A stretch of 44,408 nt of DNA from contig USQO01000008.1 in assembly GCA_900556845.1 (NCBI GenBank), positions 1 through 44,408 of the forward strand, in the 5' to 3' direction. This stretch comes from an uncultured Bacteroides sp. GTDB lineage: Bacteria > Bacteroidota > Bacteroidia > Bacteroidales > Bacteroidaceae. The notes under the pieces are model-generated. The model worked only from the letters and a program-made list of their open reading frames with translations, had not been told where the DNA came from and ran no database searches. The stretch's first letter is position 1; each line of letters opens with the position of its first letter. Position numbers and translations under genes: made by a program. Positions 26,301 to 33,789 of the stretch are shown here, in pieces.

Positions 26301-27022
26301 GGGATACGTTCAAGCGCATCAGCATGGATGTTTCTTCGCTCACTTCTTCGGAAGGTGATATCGAAGACATCATCCAGCAAATCAACAAGGGATTTGCTAC
26401 CTGCAACTTCGTGGGTGTCATCCAGTGCATCGAAATGAAAGTGGAGGAAAGCAGCAACAGGGTGATGAACATCCTGCGCGAAATTCGTAAGTACTATCAG
26501 ACGTACGGCTACGACCTGGCCCCCGAAAGCAACCTTTTCTCGTCCGACAAGGAACAGCTTATCAAAGAAGAGGCCATCGGACTGCTGCGTGATTTCATCA
26601 AAGAAATCCATACGTATAAGTACGACAGCATCCGGCTTTACGACTCGTTCGAGCTGCGTTTCCGTATCGTAGAGAACAACAACGACACGGGATTTGTAGA
26701 GAAAATATCGAACGTGGGTTCGGAAGGTACGGACATTCTGGTAAAAGCAATGATCAACATCATGCTGCTGAACGTGTTCAAGGAAAGTGCCTCACGCAAG
26801 TTCAAGGATTTCAAGCTGCACTGCATGATGGACGAAATCGGCAAGCTGCACCCCAGCAACATTGCCGGTATCCTGAAGTTTGCCAACGACCGGAACATCA
26901 TCCTCATCAACGGCTCGCCTACGGAGCTGAACAGAGACACGTACAAGCACGTCTATCTGCTCACCAAGGGTGCCCAGAGCAAAACCCGTATTGCACGGCT
27001 TATTTCCGACCAGAGTTTATAA
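23372..27022 (+). CDS. mksB: SMC-like ATPase of MksB/JetC type
   Basis: The 1216-residue product has the SMC layout. An N-terminal Walker A lies at residues 31-39 (GTQGVGKST). Two long Glu/Lys/Gln-rich coiled coils follow (about 215-480 and 590-860) around a hinge-like middle (about 500-590). The C-terminal head has the signature NVGSEGTDILVKAM and Walker B LHCMMDEIGK with the catalytic acidic pair near D1154-E1155. The head is of the MukB/MksB/JetC kind rather than canonical SMC. I start at the ATG at 23372; an upstream TTG (23357) is less likely. It overlaps mksE by 17 nt and a strong terminator follows. No JetD-type nuclease gene follows. It should extrude or entrap DNA with its partners. 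Confidence 0.88.
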   Translation: MRNLNRIIFINSANIPYADDIYLDGNIHFIGTQGVGKSTILRAILFFYNADTQKLGIPVEKQTYTDYYFPYANSYIVYEVKTEHGAFCILSFKSMNRVCYRFIDAAYRKEFFIDENRTAYGSTERIRSVLDQYDIDYSRIIYTYDEYRNILYGSLGNEFKKYALMESKQYQNIPRTIQNVFLNAKLDAEFIKKTIISSLSENETGIDLNSYKEHLKNFETRLQDIEEFQRKETRKQAKEITNLSVQTARIRAEIVHCCQELVAAYRQAEQSQPKWKLQIEQQEAERQGLIRKKQELQEASKLKCGKLQEELAILNSELNKAIAKEKDYQKQHIGQIAERSVKKEELKNKQNALLEEQRILTSQHMEISTKYKSLIQTLDEQWNRIHETKIRQQDEINTQYNGRLEEARKEFQKRTDHVYQEFETLQAELHPLKADKQSELNNLDYLIKLCKKETYFEEEQTALKENIQAYASNHLEKKNAINQAQLTIKELTLNWNEENTRIQTETETELRTLQKELEQLNERTEKLAVFLENSTNSLQGWLKQHKKGWEDTIGKLCDENLLWQTNLSPALAADGGNSFYGIEIDLGAVERHIKSIDDYIREKEENEQHAEAIRLKMQRLQKEKEATEEQLKRKYQPLVKEQKGNIARLEYELDLLERAYQQNMLDLDTWKKKGEAQRAEKLKALEEKKQQLRMELEELAGRIGSLKKDKDEQLGALKEAWKQTEQQLYAEKQAAADVIRKEDKEEQQRIAAEKREYEARMQTELHVQGADTERLDVIGKELESIGKELTFIGEHAALLIEYQKDKRDLIDRIPAWQRDQEELKQKLQTEQENLKANASSLQDKIDFLNRELQLAEENNRELSKNLEAYSKISSYDWYKPHQDIFGKEYKTDVSTQKSCIELIDELTRKANQFMQLQSKLRKEVNLFTGHFNEDNTFKFQTKFNEDWEYVRFADQLHDFVEENRIDEYIRRINNEHWDTFKRISMDVSSLTSSEGDIEDIIQQINKGFATCNFVGVIQCIEMKVEESSNRVMNILREIRKYYQTYGYDLAPESNLFSSDKEQLIKEEAIGLLRDFIKEIHTYKYDSIRLYDSFELRFRIVENNNDTGFVEKISNVGSEGTDILVKAMINIMLLNVFKESASRKFKDFKLHCMMDEIGKLHPSNIAGILKFANDRNIILINGSPTELNRDTYKHVYLLTKGAQSKTRIARLISDQSL

Positions 27023-27036
27023 TAAAAGGAATACAG

Positions 27037-27075
27037 GCGGTATTGCACTTCACATGGTGCAATGCCGCTTTTTTT
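27037..27075 (+). terminator. Terminator of the SMC operon
   Basis: The arms GCGGTATTGCAC (27037-27048) and GTGCAATGCCGC (27057-27068) pair over 12 positions with one T-G wobble, then seven Ts follow. It separates the SMC operon from the DUF454 gene. Confidence 0.92.
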
Positions 27076-27081
27076 CTGAAA

Positions 27082-27113
27082 TTTGGAAGCAGTACAAATA
27101 AAGTTTATTTTTG
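27082..27113 (+). promoter_or_regulatory. Consensus promoter abutting the DUF454 gene start
   Basis: A -33 TTTG (27082-27085), a 20-nt spacer and -7 TATTTTTG (27106-27113) are a perfect match. The ATG at 27118 is only 4 nt past the -7 box, so transcription should begin at or next to the start codon. Confidence 0.75.
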
Positions 27114-27117
27114 CAGC

Positions 27118-27474
27118 ATGAAATATCTCTATCTGACCCTAGGTACACTGACACTGGCGGCAGGAGTCATCGGCATATTTGTCCCCTTGCTGCCCACTAC
27201 TCCGTTCCTGCTGCTCACAGCCGCGCTCTACTTTCGGGGCTCTACCCGTATGTACAACTGGCTGCTGGCACATCCCCTGCTGGGAAAATACATCAAAAAC
27301 TTCAGGGAACACAAGTGCATGCCTCTTCATGCCAAGGTCATTTCCCTGCTCACGCTGTGGGGAACCATCCTCTACAGCCTTCTGTGCCTGCAACTCCCGC
27401 TGCTTGTCCAGATATTTTTACTTGCAGTGGCCATTGGAGTGACTTGGTACATCTGTTCTCTTAAAACCAGTTAA
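27118..27474 (+). CDS. DUF454 (YbaN-like) inner-membrane protein
   Basis: The 118-residue product matches the DUF454/YbaN family. A first helix has LAAGVIGIFVPLLPTTPFLLL, then a short loop with the family pattern F-x-RGS-x-R-x-Y-x-WL and HPLLGKYIKNFREHK, then two C-terminal helices. The function of the family is unknown. The start at 27118 gives MKYLYLTLG, a normal first helix; the longer frame from 27043 runs through the terminator and promoter. The mRNA appears leaderless. Confidence 0.9.
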   Translation: MKYLYLTLGTLTLAAGVIGIFVPLLPTTPFLLLTAALYFRGSTRMYNWLLAHPLLGKYIKNFREHKCMPLHAKVISLLTLWGTILYSLLCLQLPLLVQIFLLAVAIGVTWYICSLKTS

Positions 27475-27576
27475 AATTAGCCCAATACGAAAGGAGGTTT
27501 AGGGCTTGCTGCCAACTTTTTCTTGACAACTCTTCATGTTTTTTTGTTTTATGTATCCGTTTTTAGACTCTTTTTG

Positions 27577-27584
27577 TATCTTTG
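27577..27584 (+). promoter_or_regulatory. -7 box for the DUF3843-like gene
   Basis: TATCTTTG is a full -7 match 36 nt before the ATG at 27621. No good -33 is present at the right spacing. Confidence 0.5.
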
Positions 27585-27620
27585 GCAACGAATTTTACCT
27601 TAAGAAACAAAGAAAAAATC

Positions 27621-29087
27621 ATGAGAAACGAACAAAAACCGACAACATATTGGAGCATAGAACGTTTGGACAACCAACGCAGCGCTTCCAATTACTATTA
27701 TCAAAAATTATATTTACGATTAAGCGGCATTGTACGTACAACCTTAGCCGACCAGTATACCCCCGAATTATGTGAAACCCTGGCTCTGACTTACACTCAT
27801 TATTTTGAAGATGTTATTTCGGAATTCGGCCTGTGGATGACATTTACCAGCAAGCATAAAGAACTATACGGCAAATATCTTCCGTTTTATGATGTAAATG
27901 AAAAATTCTACTATCAGGACGAAATTAACGCCAGCGATGTGCGTTTCCTTACCTGGATGGTTTTCCAAAAACTGGAAGACAATAAACTGGTGGACCCGTA
28001 TCTGCCGACTATCCTGGAAACTGCCGACAATGTTTACAGTATCCTGGACGAGGAATTTGAAAAGGCTCCTATCAACGTAGACCTTGCATCGCGCATGCTG
28101 GACCTGAAGAAATATGCTACCTACCAGAGCATCCGCGAAATCTGCATCCAGCTGGCATCCAAGTCTTACCTGCTCAGTCCGTTCACCAACGAACAGATAC
28201 GCATGGCTAATGAAGCTGTTTCGCATCTTTACACGGATGTGAACGAGACTTTGATGTCGTTTGCCATCAACTCGGTCGTTGCTTTCAGTGAACCGACAGG
28301 TCCTATCCCTATGATGCCGAAAGACTGGCTGGCCAGCATGATGGACAAATGGGGACTGGTGATTCCGAGCAAAATCATGAAAGGTGTGGAAATCCTTCCG
28401 TATGCCTTGTATCAGCTTACCGGATACAACCAGGATTATGTCTTCGTAAACAGCATCGACGGCAAGGAATACAAGATAAACCGTTCTTCGTTTATCAATA
28501 TCACCGAGAGCAGCTTCATCAATAAAGGTCTGCAGTGCGCACTGGTGAAATATAACGGACAGTGGTATACCAACGGAGTAACATCGTGGATGCCTGATAC
28601 GACTACGTTCGAGAAGTTCAAGGAAGAGAGTGAAGCTACCGCCAAGGCCAATAAAGACTTGTATAAACGTATCCTGAAAGCCAACAAGAAATATCCGCTG
28701 CTGTACTTTAAAGACGGCAAGGAATGTCTGGAATGGTGGCAGACAAACATCGGTATCGAGGACGAACAGGTGAACGAAACTGAACTGGCTGACAAAACAT
28801 TCATTGCCATCTTTGCTGACGAAGAAGAGGGCATTTCGGTTGTTCCGGGAGCCGCTCAATACATCAAGGACAAGAAGAACCCTTACTTCGATGCCAGCCT
28901 GACAGGCGGACTGGACGTAACTGTACTCTCGCCGGCCGCATCCGACAAGATGATTTATCACTGTATCGAAAAGAAAATGCTGCCGGGAATCGGTATTTCA
29001 TCCGTTGCGGGTGAAGAAAAAGGAAAGCAACTGGTACAGGAAAACCTGAAATTCATTGCACACTTTGCCAGAGGCAGCGAAAAATAA
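27621..29087 (+). CDS. Conserved Bacteroidales protein, DUF3843-like
   Basis: The 488-residue protein has no signal peptide, membrane helix or enzyme motif that I recognise. I think it belongs to the Bacteroidales-restricted DUF3843 family, from memory and so only moderately sure. The first half is helical and aromatic-rich (SNYYYQKLYLRLSGIVR, then TWMVFQKLEDNKL). The second half is mixed, with WYTNGVTSWMPDTTTFEKF and KYPLLYFKDGKECLEWWQTN. The end has a small Gly-rich segment (PGIGISSVAGEEKG). The start at 27621 is supported by an A-rich leader and the -7 box. It lies 21 nt before exonuclease III, so the two are probably one operon. Confidence 0.75.
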   Translation: MRNEQKPTTYWSIERLDNQRSASNYYYQKLYLRLSGIVRTTLADQYTPELCETLALTYTHYFEDVISEFGLWMTFTSKHKELYGKYLPFYDVNEKFYYQDEINASDVRFLTWMVFQKLEDNKLVDPYLPTILETADNVYSILDEEFEKAPINVDLASRMLDLKKYATYQSIREICIQLASKSYLLSPFTNEQIRMANEAVSHLYTDVNETLMSFAINSVVAFSEPTGPIPMMPKDWLASMMDKWGLVIPSKIMKGVEILPYALYQLTGYNQDYVFVNSIDGKEYKINRSSFINITESSFINKGLQCALVKYNGQWYTNGVTSWMPDTTTFEKFKEESEATAKANKDLYKRILKANKKYPLLYFKDGKECLEWWQTNIGIEDEQVNETELADKTFIAIFADEEEGISVVPGAAQYIKDKKNPYFDASLTGGLDVTVLSPAASDKMIYHCIEKKMLPGIGISSVAGEEKGKQLVQENLKFIAHFARGSEK

Positions 29088-29108
29088 CCTCAAAACAAGA
29101 ATAATTAT

Positions 29109-29864
29109 ATGAAGTTTATATCATGGAATGTGAACGGACTCCGCGCCTGTTGCGATAAAGGTTTCCGTGATGCTTTTAACGAGTTGAATGCCGACTTTTT
29201 CTGCCTGCAGGAAACCAAAATGCAGGCCGGACAGCTTGACCTGAGCTTTGAGGGTTATACCTCTTACTGGAATTATGCCGAGAAGAAAGGATACTCGGGC
29301 ACGGCTATCTTTACACGTCACCAGCCGCTTTCGGTTACCTACGGTCTGGGCATTGACGAGCACGACCACGAAGGAAGAGTCATCACGCTGGAAATGGAAG
29401 ATTTTTACCTCGTAACGGTTTACACGCCCAACTCGCAGGACGGACTCAAGCGACTGGATTACCGCATGACGTGGGACGATGATTTCCGCCGTTTCCTGCA
29501 AGAGCTGGACAGCAAGAAACCGGTCATCGTATGTGGCGACCTGAATGTGGCTCATCAGGAAATAGACTTGAAGAACCCGAAGACCAACCGTATGAATGCC
29601 GGTTTTACCGATCAGGAACGCAACCAGTTCGGCACATTGCTGCAAGCCGGATTTACAGATACGTTCCGCTATTTTTATCCGGATGCCGAAGGTGTTTACT
29701 CGTGGTGGTCGTACCGCTTTAAGGCAAGAGAGAAAAATGCGGGCTGGCGTATTGACTATTTTCTGGTGTCGGACCGCCTGCGCGAAAAGTTGCAGGGTGC
29801 CGCCATCCATAATCAGATATTCGGCTCGGACCACTGTCCGGTAGAAGTAACCATCGACCTTTAA
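29109..29864 (+). CDS. xth: Exodeoxyribonuclease III
   Basis: This AP endonuclease and 3'-5' exonuclease works in base-excision repair. The 251-residue product shows the exonuclease III/APE fold: the metal-binding start ISWNVNGLRA and the Glu in CLQETKMQ. These are followed by YTPNSQ, the Asp-Asn pair CGDLNVAH, YSWWSYRFKAREKNAGWRIDYFL, and the closing SDHCPV. Length fits the family. It lies 21 nt downstream of the DUF3843-like gene and is closed by a bidirectional terminator. Confidence 0.97.
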   Translation: MKFISWNVNGLRACCDKGFRDAFNELNADFFCLQETKMQAGQLDLSFEGYTSYWNYAEKKGYSGTAIFTRHQPLSVTYGLGIDEHDHEGRVITLEMEDFYLVTVYTPNSQDGLKRLDYRMTWDDDFRRFLQELDSKKPVIVCGDLNVAHQEIDLKNPKTNRMNAGFTDQERNQFGTLLQAGFTDTFRYFYPDAEGVYSWWSYRFKAREKNAGWRIDYFLVSDRLREKLQGAAIHNQIFGSDHCPVEVTIDL

Positions 29865-29870
29865 TAAACT

Positions 29871-29915
29871 AAAAGAGCGAAACGCTGGATTTTAATTTTG
29901 CGCTTCGCTCTTTTT
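29871..29915. terminator. Bidirectional terminator between xth and engB
   Basis: AAAAGAGCGAA (29871-29881) pairs with TTCGCTCTTTT (29904-29914), with a further CGC/GCG stem inside (29883-29885 and 29900-29902). U-runs lie on both strands. Confidence 0.85.
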
Positions 29916-29940
29916 ATTGTCTGTAGCATTAAGACTGTTT

Positions 29941-30564
29941 TTACTCGATGCCTGCCCCGTCCGTATTCTTAAGCGAACGGTTGACCTCTTCGATGTAATC
30001 CAGAATTTCTTTTCTTCCGGTCTTTTTCTCCGAAGAAGAGATAAAGTACGGCGGCAACTCTTCCCACTGCCTTCTCATCACGTCGAGGTAATGTTCTACG
30101 TTGGCACGCGTCTTACCTGCACTCTGCTTGTCGGCTTTCGTAAAAATCATTGCAAACGGAACTCCGTTTTCGCCCAGCCACTCCATAAATTCCAAATCTA
30201 TTTTCTGCGGTTCAAGCCGGCTGTCCAGCAACACGAAAAGGCAGGTCATTTCCTCACGTTCCAGCACATAATACTCGATGAGCTTCTGAATTTTCTCCAT
30301 CATTTTCTTTCCGCGCTGCGCATAGCCATATCCCGGCAAGTCGACCAGATACCACTCTTTGTTGACCAGAAAATGATTAATCAGCAATGTCTTTCCCGGT
30401 GTAGAAGAAGTCATTGCCAACTTGGGATTCTTGGTCAGCATGTTAATCAGGCTGGACTTACCCACATTCGACCGTCCGATAAAAGCGTATTCCGGCAGAT
30501 GCGTCTTCGGACACATATCGGCTCTTGAGTTACTCACTACAAATTCGGCACTTGTTATTTCCAT
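29941..30564 (-). CDS. engB: Ribosome-biogenesis GTPase EngB (YihA/YsxC)
   Basis: This GTPase is needed for late assembly of the large ribosomal subunit. The 207-residue TrmE-Era-type G domain has G1 GRSNVGKSSL, G2 STPGKT, G3 DLPGYGYA, G4 TKAD and G5 SSSEK. The DLPGYGYA form of G3 is diagnostic for this family. It lies 39 nt downstream of the symporter on the same strand and may be co-transcribed with it. The terminator at 29871-29915 closes the unit. Confidence 0.97.
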   Translation of the reverse strand: MEITSAEFVVSNSRADMCPKTHLPEYAFIGRSNVGKSSLINMLTKNPKLAMTSSTPGKTLLINHFLVNKEWYLVDLPGYGYAQRGKKMMEKIQKLIEYYVLEREEMTCLFVLLDSRLEPQKIDLEFMEWLGENGVPFAMIFTKADKQSAGKTRANVEHYLDVMRRQWEELPPYFISSSEKKTGRKEILDYIEEVNRSLKNTDGAGIE

Positions 30565-30603
30565 CGCTATCGTTATTTAAAAATATATGTTATACATGTT
30601 TAT

Positions 30604-32094
30604 TTAGTCGTTCATACTTCGCAAGGCTGCACCACCATTGCCCTCCCTTCCGACCTTGCCTACGGCCAGCAAGCGCAATCCTATGAATACCAGCAAACCG
30701 TTCAGCATCAGCATCTCGTAGCCGAAACGATAATCGGTATAAGCCGTCACCAGCTGGTTGAGGGCATAGCACAACACCGGTGATGCTACGGCAATCCAAG
30801 GCACCCAACCGTCGCGCACCCGATAACGGGTCAGCAGAGAAAACGAAAACAATCCCAGCAAAGGTCCGTAGGTATAGGAAGTCAGTACGTAAAGCGTGTC
30901 AATGATACTCGGACTGTTGAGCTCTTCCAGCAGGACAATGCACCCTATAAATAAAACGGAAATAAGCAGATGTACCCACTTACGGACTCTAACGGCCTTA
31001 TCAGGATTCATTTTCCCCACCTCAAGCAAGTCGATACAACAACTGGTAGTAAGTGCTGCCAATGCCGAATCGGCACTGGAGAAAGCTGCCGCTATAATGC
31101 CAATAGTAAAAAACACCACAACCGGATAGCCTAAATAGCCTCCGGCTGCAAAGACCGGCAACAGTTCATCCCCTTTCTGCACGGCAGGCAACTGCATCTG
31201 GCCGGCAGCCATTACGAGCATGACACCCAATGTAAGCAAAAGGAGGTTTACGGGAATAAAAGAAAACCCGTAGCAATAAATGTTTTTCCGTGCATCCCGC
31301 AAATTGCGGCACGAAAGATTCTTCTGCATCATGTCCTGATCCAGACCGGACATGACAATGGTGATGAAAATACCGCTGAAGAACTGCTTGAAAAAGTTTT
31401 GGTGGGAAACCCAGTCGTCCCACACAAAAACACGGCTGTATCCGCTGTCGCGCACGGCACTCCACAGCTCGGTCCAGCGCATATCCAGCGCATCGATGAC
31501 TTTCCATAGAATCAGTCCCATCGAAACCAGCATGCACAGTGTCTGCAGGCTGTCGGTCCAGACAATGGTGCGTATCCCACTTCTGCGCGTATAGAGCCAT
31601 ATCAGCAGCACGGCACCGACTACCGTCACAACAAAGGGGACTCCCATTCCGTCGAAAACAAAGCGTTGCAGAATCATGCACACCAGATATAGACGTACGG
31701 CTGCACCCAGCAGTTTGGAGAGCAGGAAAAAAGAAGCTCCTGTTTTGTAGGAACAGTTTCCCAGACGTTGCCCCAAATAGGTATAAATGGAAGTGAGATT
31801 AAGCCTGTAATACAAGGGCAGCAGTACATGGGCTATGACCAGATAGCCGAAAAAGAAGCCGATACAGGTCTGCATGTAAGTCATATCGAAAGACATCACC
31901 ATGCCCGGAACAGAGACAAAAGTTACCCCCGACAAAGAAGCACCAATCATTCCGAAAGAAACAACATACCACGGCGACTCGCGGTTGCCACGAAAAAAAG
32001 CATCATTATCCACACGCCGGGCTGTGAACTCGGCAATCAGCAGCAGCAAACCGAAATAAGCCAGGATAGTAACCAGTATCAACGTTCCACTCAT
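30604..32094 (-). CDS. Sodium:solute symporter family transporter
   Basis: The 496-residue inner-membrane protein has about 13 helices and fits the SSS family. It begins MSGTLILVTILAYFGLLLLI, followed by NRESPWYVVSFGMIGASLSGVTF, where the unwound first core helix lies. Later marks are MSGLDQDMMQKNLSC and GIIAAAFSSADSALAALTTS, the latter carrying the Na2-site Ser residues. The substrate is not evident; this subtype in Bacteroidetes is often labelled as a sialic-acid or sugar-type symporter without proof. The ATG at 32094 is preferred to a GTG two codons upstream. Confidence 0.9.
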   Translation of the reverse strand: MSGTLILVTILAYFGLLLLIAEFTARRVDNDAFFRGNRESPWYVVSFGMIGASLSGVTFVSVPGMVMSFDMTYMQTCIGFFFGYLVIAHVLLPLYYRLNLTSIYTYLGQRLGNCSYKTGASFFLLSKLLGAAVRLYLVCMILQRFVFDGMGVPFVVTVVGAVLLIWLYTRRSGIRTIVWTDSLQTLCMLVSMGLILWKVIDALDMRWTELWSAVRDSGYSRVFVWDDWVSHQNFFKQFFSGIFITIVMSGLDQDMMQKNLSCRNLRDARKNIYCYGFSFIPVNLLLLTLGVMLVMAAGQMQLPAVQKGDELLPVFAAGGYLGYPVVVFFTIGIIAAAFSSADSALAALTTSCCIDLLEVGKMNPDKAVRVRKWVHLLISVLFIGCIVLLEELNSPSIIDTLYVLTSYTYGPLLGLFSFSLLTRYRVRDGWVPWIAVASPVLCYALNQLVTAYTDYRFGYEMLMLNGLLVFIGLRLLAVGKVGREGNGGAALRSMND

Positions 32095-32116
32095 AATCAC
32101 TTCTATATATGAAGTG

Positions 32117-32124
32117 CAAATATA
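32117..32124 (-). promoter_or_regulatory. -7 box for the symporter-engB unit
   Basis: The plus strand reads CAAATATA, which is TATATTTG on the minus strand. The leader would be about 15 nt. Confidence 0.5.
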
Positions 32125-32197
32125 GGACTTTTATCGCATTAAAACATCCTTGTCTGTTTAAAAGCCCTGCCGGAAAGTCTGTTTAGGAAAAAAATCC

Positions 32198-32205
32198 TAT
32201 ATTTG
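32198..32205 (+). promoter_or_regulatory. -7 box for the DUF1847-AraC unit
   Basis: TATATTTG is a full -7 match 30 nt before the ATG at 32235. The -33 position is not conserved. Confidence 0.5.
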
Positions 32206-32234
32206 TATGAATCTATAAATCCACTTGAAAGAAT

Positions 32235-32876
32235 ATGGCTAAAACTGATAACCCAACATGTGTGGACTGCGGCACACAGAACTGCAAGTTTAAAAACCGC
32301 ACTTATCCCGAATTTTGTCTGACCACCCATCTGGAAGACAGCGACATGGAATGGGCCCTCGAGCGGTACGAAGAAGGCCGGAACAAGGAAATAATGATAG
32401 CAAGTGCCGAGGTAGAATACGAAGGTTACTGCCAATGGACCCGCGTGCAGGAAATAATGGAATTCGCCCGTAAAATCAATGCCCGCAAGATAGGCATAGC
32501 CAACTGTATCGGCCTCATCAATGAAGCACGTATCTTTGCCCGCATCCTACGGGCTAACGATTTCGAGGTATACTCGGTTATCTGCAAGGTAGCCGGCAAG
32601 CCTAAATCATCGGTAGGCATTCCTGCTGTATGCGAAAACATCGGTGCAGCCATGTGTAATCCCATCCTGCAGGCCCGGCTGCTCAACAATGCCCAGACGG
32701 ACCTGAACGTCGTGATTGGTCTGTGTGTAGGGCACGACAGCCTTTTCTATAAATACTCTGACGCATATGTCACTACGCTGGTCACCAAAGACCGTGTCAC
32801 CGGAAACAACCCTGCGGCAGCACTCTACACGGCACAATCGTATTACAAGAAAAAATTCCATCTGGACGAGAAATAA
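32235..32876 (+). CDS. DUF1847 cysteine-rich metal-binding protein
   Basis: The 213-residue cytoplasmic protein matches the DUF1847 family of anaerobes. It opens with a cysteine cluster, C-x2-C-x4-C (CVDCGTQNC), with further cysteines in EFCLTTH and GYCQW. A Rossmann-like part follows (ARKIGIANCIGLINEAR), then CENIGAAMCNPILQA and VIGLCVGHDSLFYKYS. The conserved cysteines suggest a metal or Fe-S centre; the reaction is not known. The AraC gene starts 22 nt later, so they are likely co-transcribed. Confidence 0.88.
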   Translation: MAKTDNPTCVDCGTQNCKFKNRTYPEFCLTTHLEDSDMEWALERYEEGRNKEIMIASAEVEYEGYCQWTRVQEIMEFARKINARKIGIANCIGLINEARIFARILRANDFEVYSVICKVAGKPKSSVGIPAVCENIGAAMCNPILQARLLNNAQTDLNVVIGLCVGHDSLFYKYSDAYVTTLVTKDRVTGNNPAAALYTAQSYYKKKFHLDEK

Positions 32877-32898
32877 ACTCATTTACAGAGCTACGCCT

Positions 32899-33789
32899 AT
32901 GGTAAAAATAAAAGAAGGATTCAAAGGAGAACGCTCCATCGTACTGCCGGCTTCCTTTATCCAGGAAATACAGAAAGACCCACTGGGCAAGGAACTGTAC
33001 ATCACCGACATCGGTTTTTATCCGCATGCCAGCTTTCATTACCGCGAACGCAGCCATGCCGAATCGAACGAATATGTACTGATTTACTGCGTAGAAGGAG
33101 AAGGATGGTTCCAGATAGGCAATCAGCAGCACACTGTTACTGCCAACCAGTTTTTCATTCTGCCCAAGCATACCTCGCATGCATACGGCAGCAACATTGA
33201 TAATCCGTGGACGATATACTGGATGCATTTCAACGGAGAAAAGGCAGCGTATTTCAGTGCCAACTTCCAGAAACCGTCGAACATCACTCCACAGCAGGAC
33301 TCGCGTATCAATGAACGTCTGCATCTTTTTGAGGAGATTTTTTCGGCCCTCAGCCATAGCTGCGACAAGAAGTATATGCTGTATGCTACCACCAGTCTGT
33401 TTCACTTCCTGGGGTCAATGAAGTTTCTAGGCGAATACCGCGGTGTAAGTACCATGCACTATCAGCAGGGAGACATCATCCAGAAAACCATCCACTACAT
33501 GCAGGAAAACATCAGTAAGCAAATCTACCTGAAGGAACTGGCAGACATCAGCCGCCTGTCGCCCTCGCATTTCTCGAAAATATTCGAAGAAAAAACAGGC
33601 TTCCCTCCTCTTAAATACCTTAATCATTTAAGAATACAGGAAGCCTGCCACTATTTAATTAACACAGACCTGAAAATCAGTCAGATTAGTCCGCTGGTAG
33701 GAATAAAAGACCCGCTGTATTTCTCGCGGCTCTTCACCAAGGTAATGAAAACTACCCCATCAGCCTACCGGGTGAGTAAGAAGATTTAA
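32899..33789 (+). CDS. AraC-family regulator with cupin-type sensor domain
   Basis: The 296-residue product has an N-terminal AraC-type cupin (about 45-150; YVLIYCVEGEGWFQIG, FFILPKHTSHAYGS). The C-terminal DNA-binding domain has two helix-turn-helix motifs (about 200-295; LKELADISRLSPSHFSKIFEEKTG and ISQISPLVGIKDPLYFSRLFTKVM). The cupin usually binds a sugar, so this is the likely regulator of the facing DUF5107-permease operon. Its 3' end overlaps that operon's last gene by 30 nt on the opposite strand. The start at 32899 removes a leader that only overlaps the DUF1847 gene in another frame. Confidence 0.93.
   Translation: MVKIKEGFKGERSIVLPASFIQEIQKDPLGKELYITDIGFYPHASFHYRERSHAESNEYVLIYCVEGEGWFQIGNQQHTVTANQFFILPKHTSHAYGSNIDNPWTIYWMHFNGEKAAYFSANFQKPSNITPQQDSRINERLHLFEEIFSALSHSCDKKYMLYATTSLFHFLGSMKFLGEYRGVSTMHYQQGDIIQKTIHYMQENISKQIYLKELADISRLSPSHFSKIFEEKTGFPPLKYLNHLRIQEACHYLINTDLKISQISPLVGIKDPLYFSRLFTKVMKTTPSAYRVSKKI

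Noticed and set aside
23348..26611. 1087-codon open frame on the minus strand across the SMC gene
   Set aside because: It is a shadow of the strongly biased codons of the coiled-coil SMC gene. Its product is a Leu/Phe/Val-rich string with no domain, and the sense gene has clear Walker motifs.
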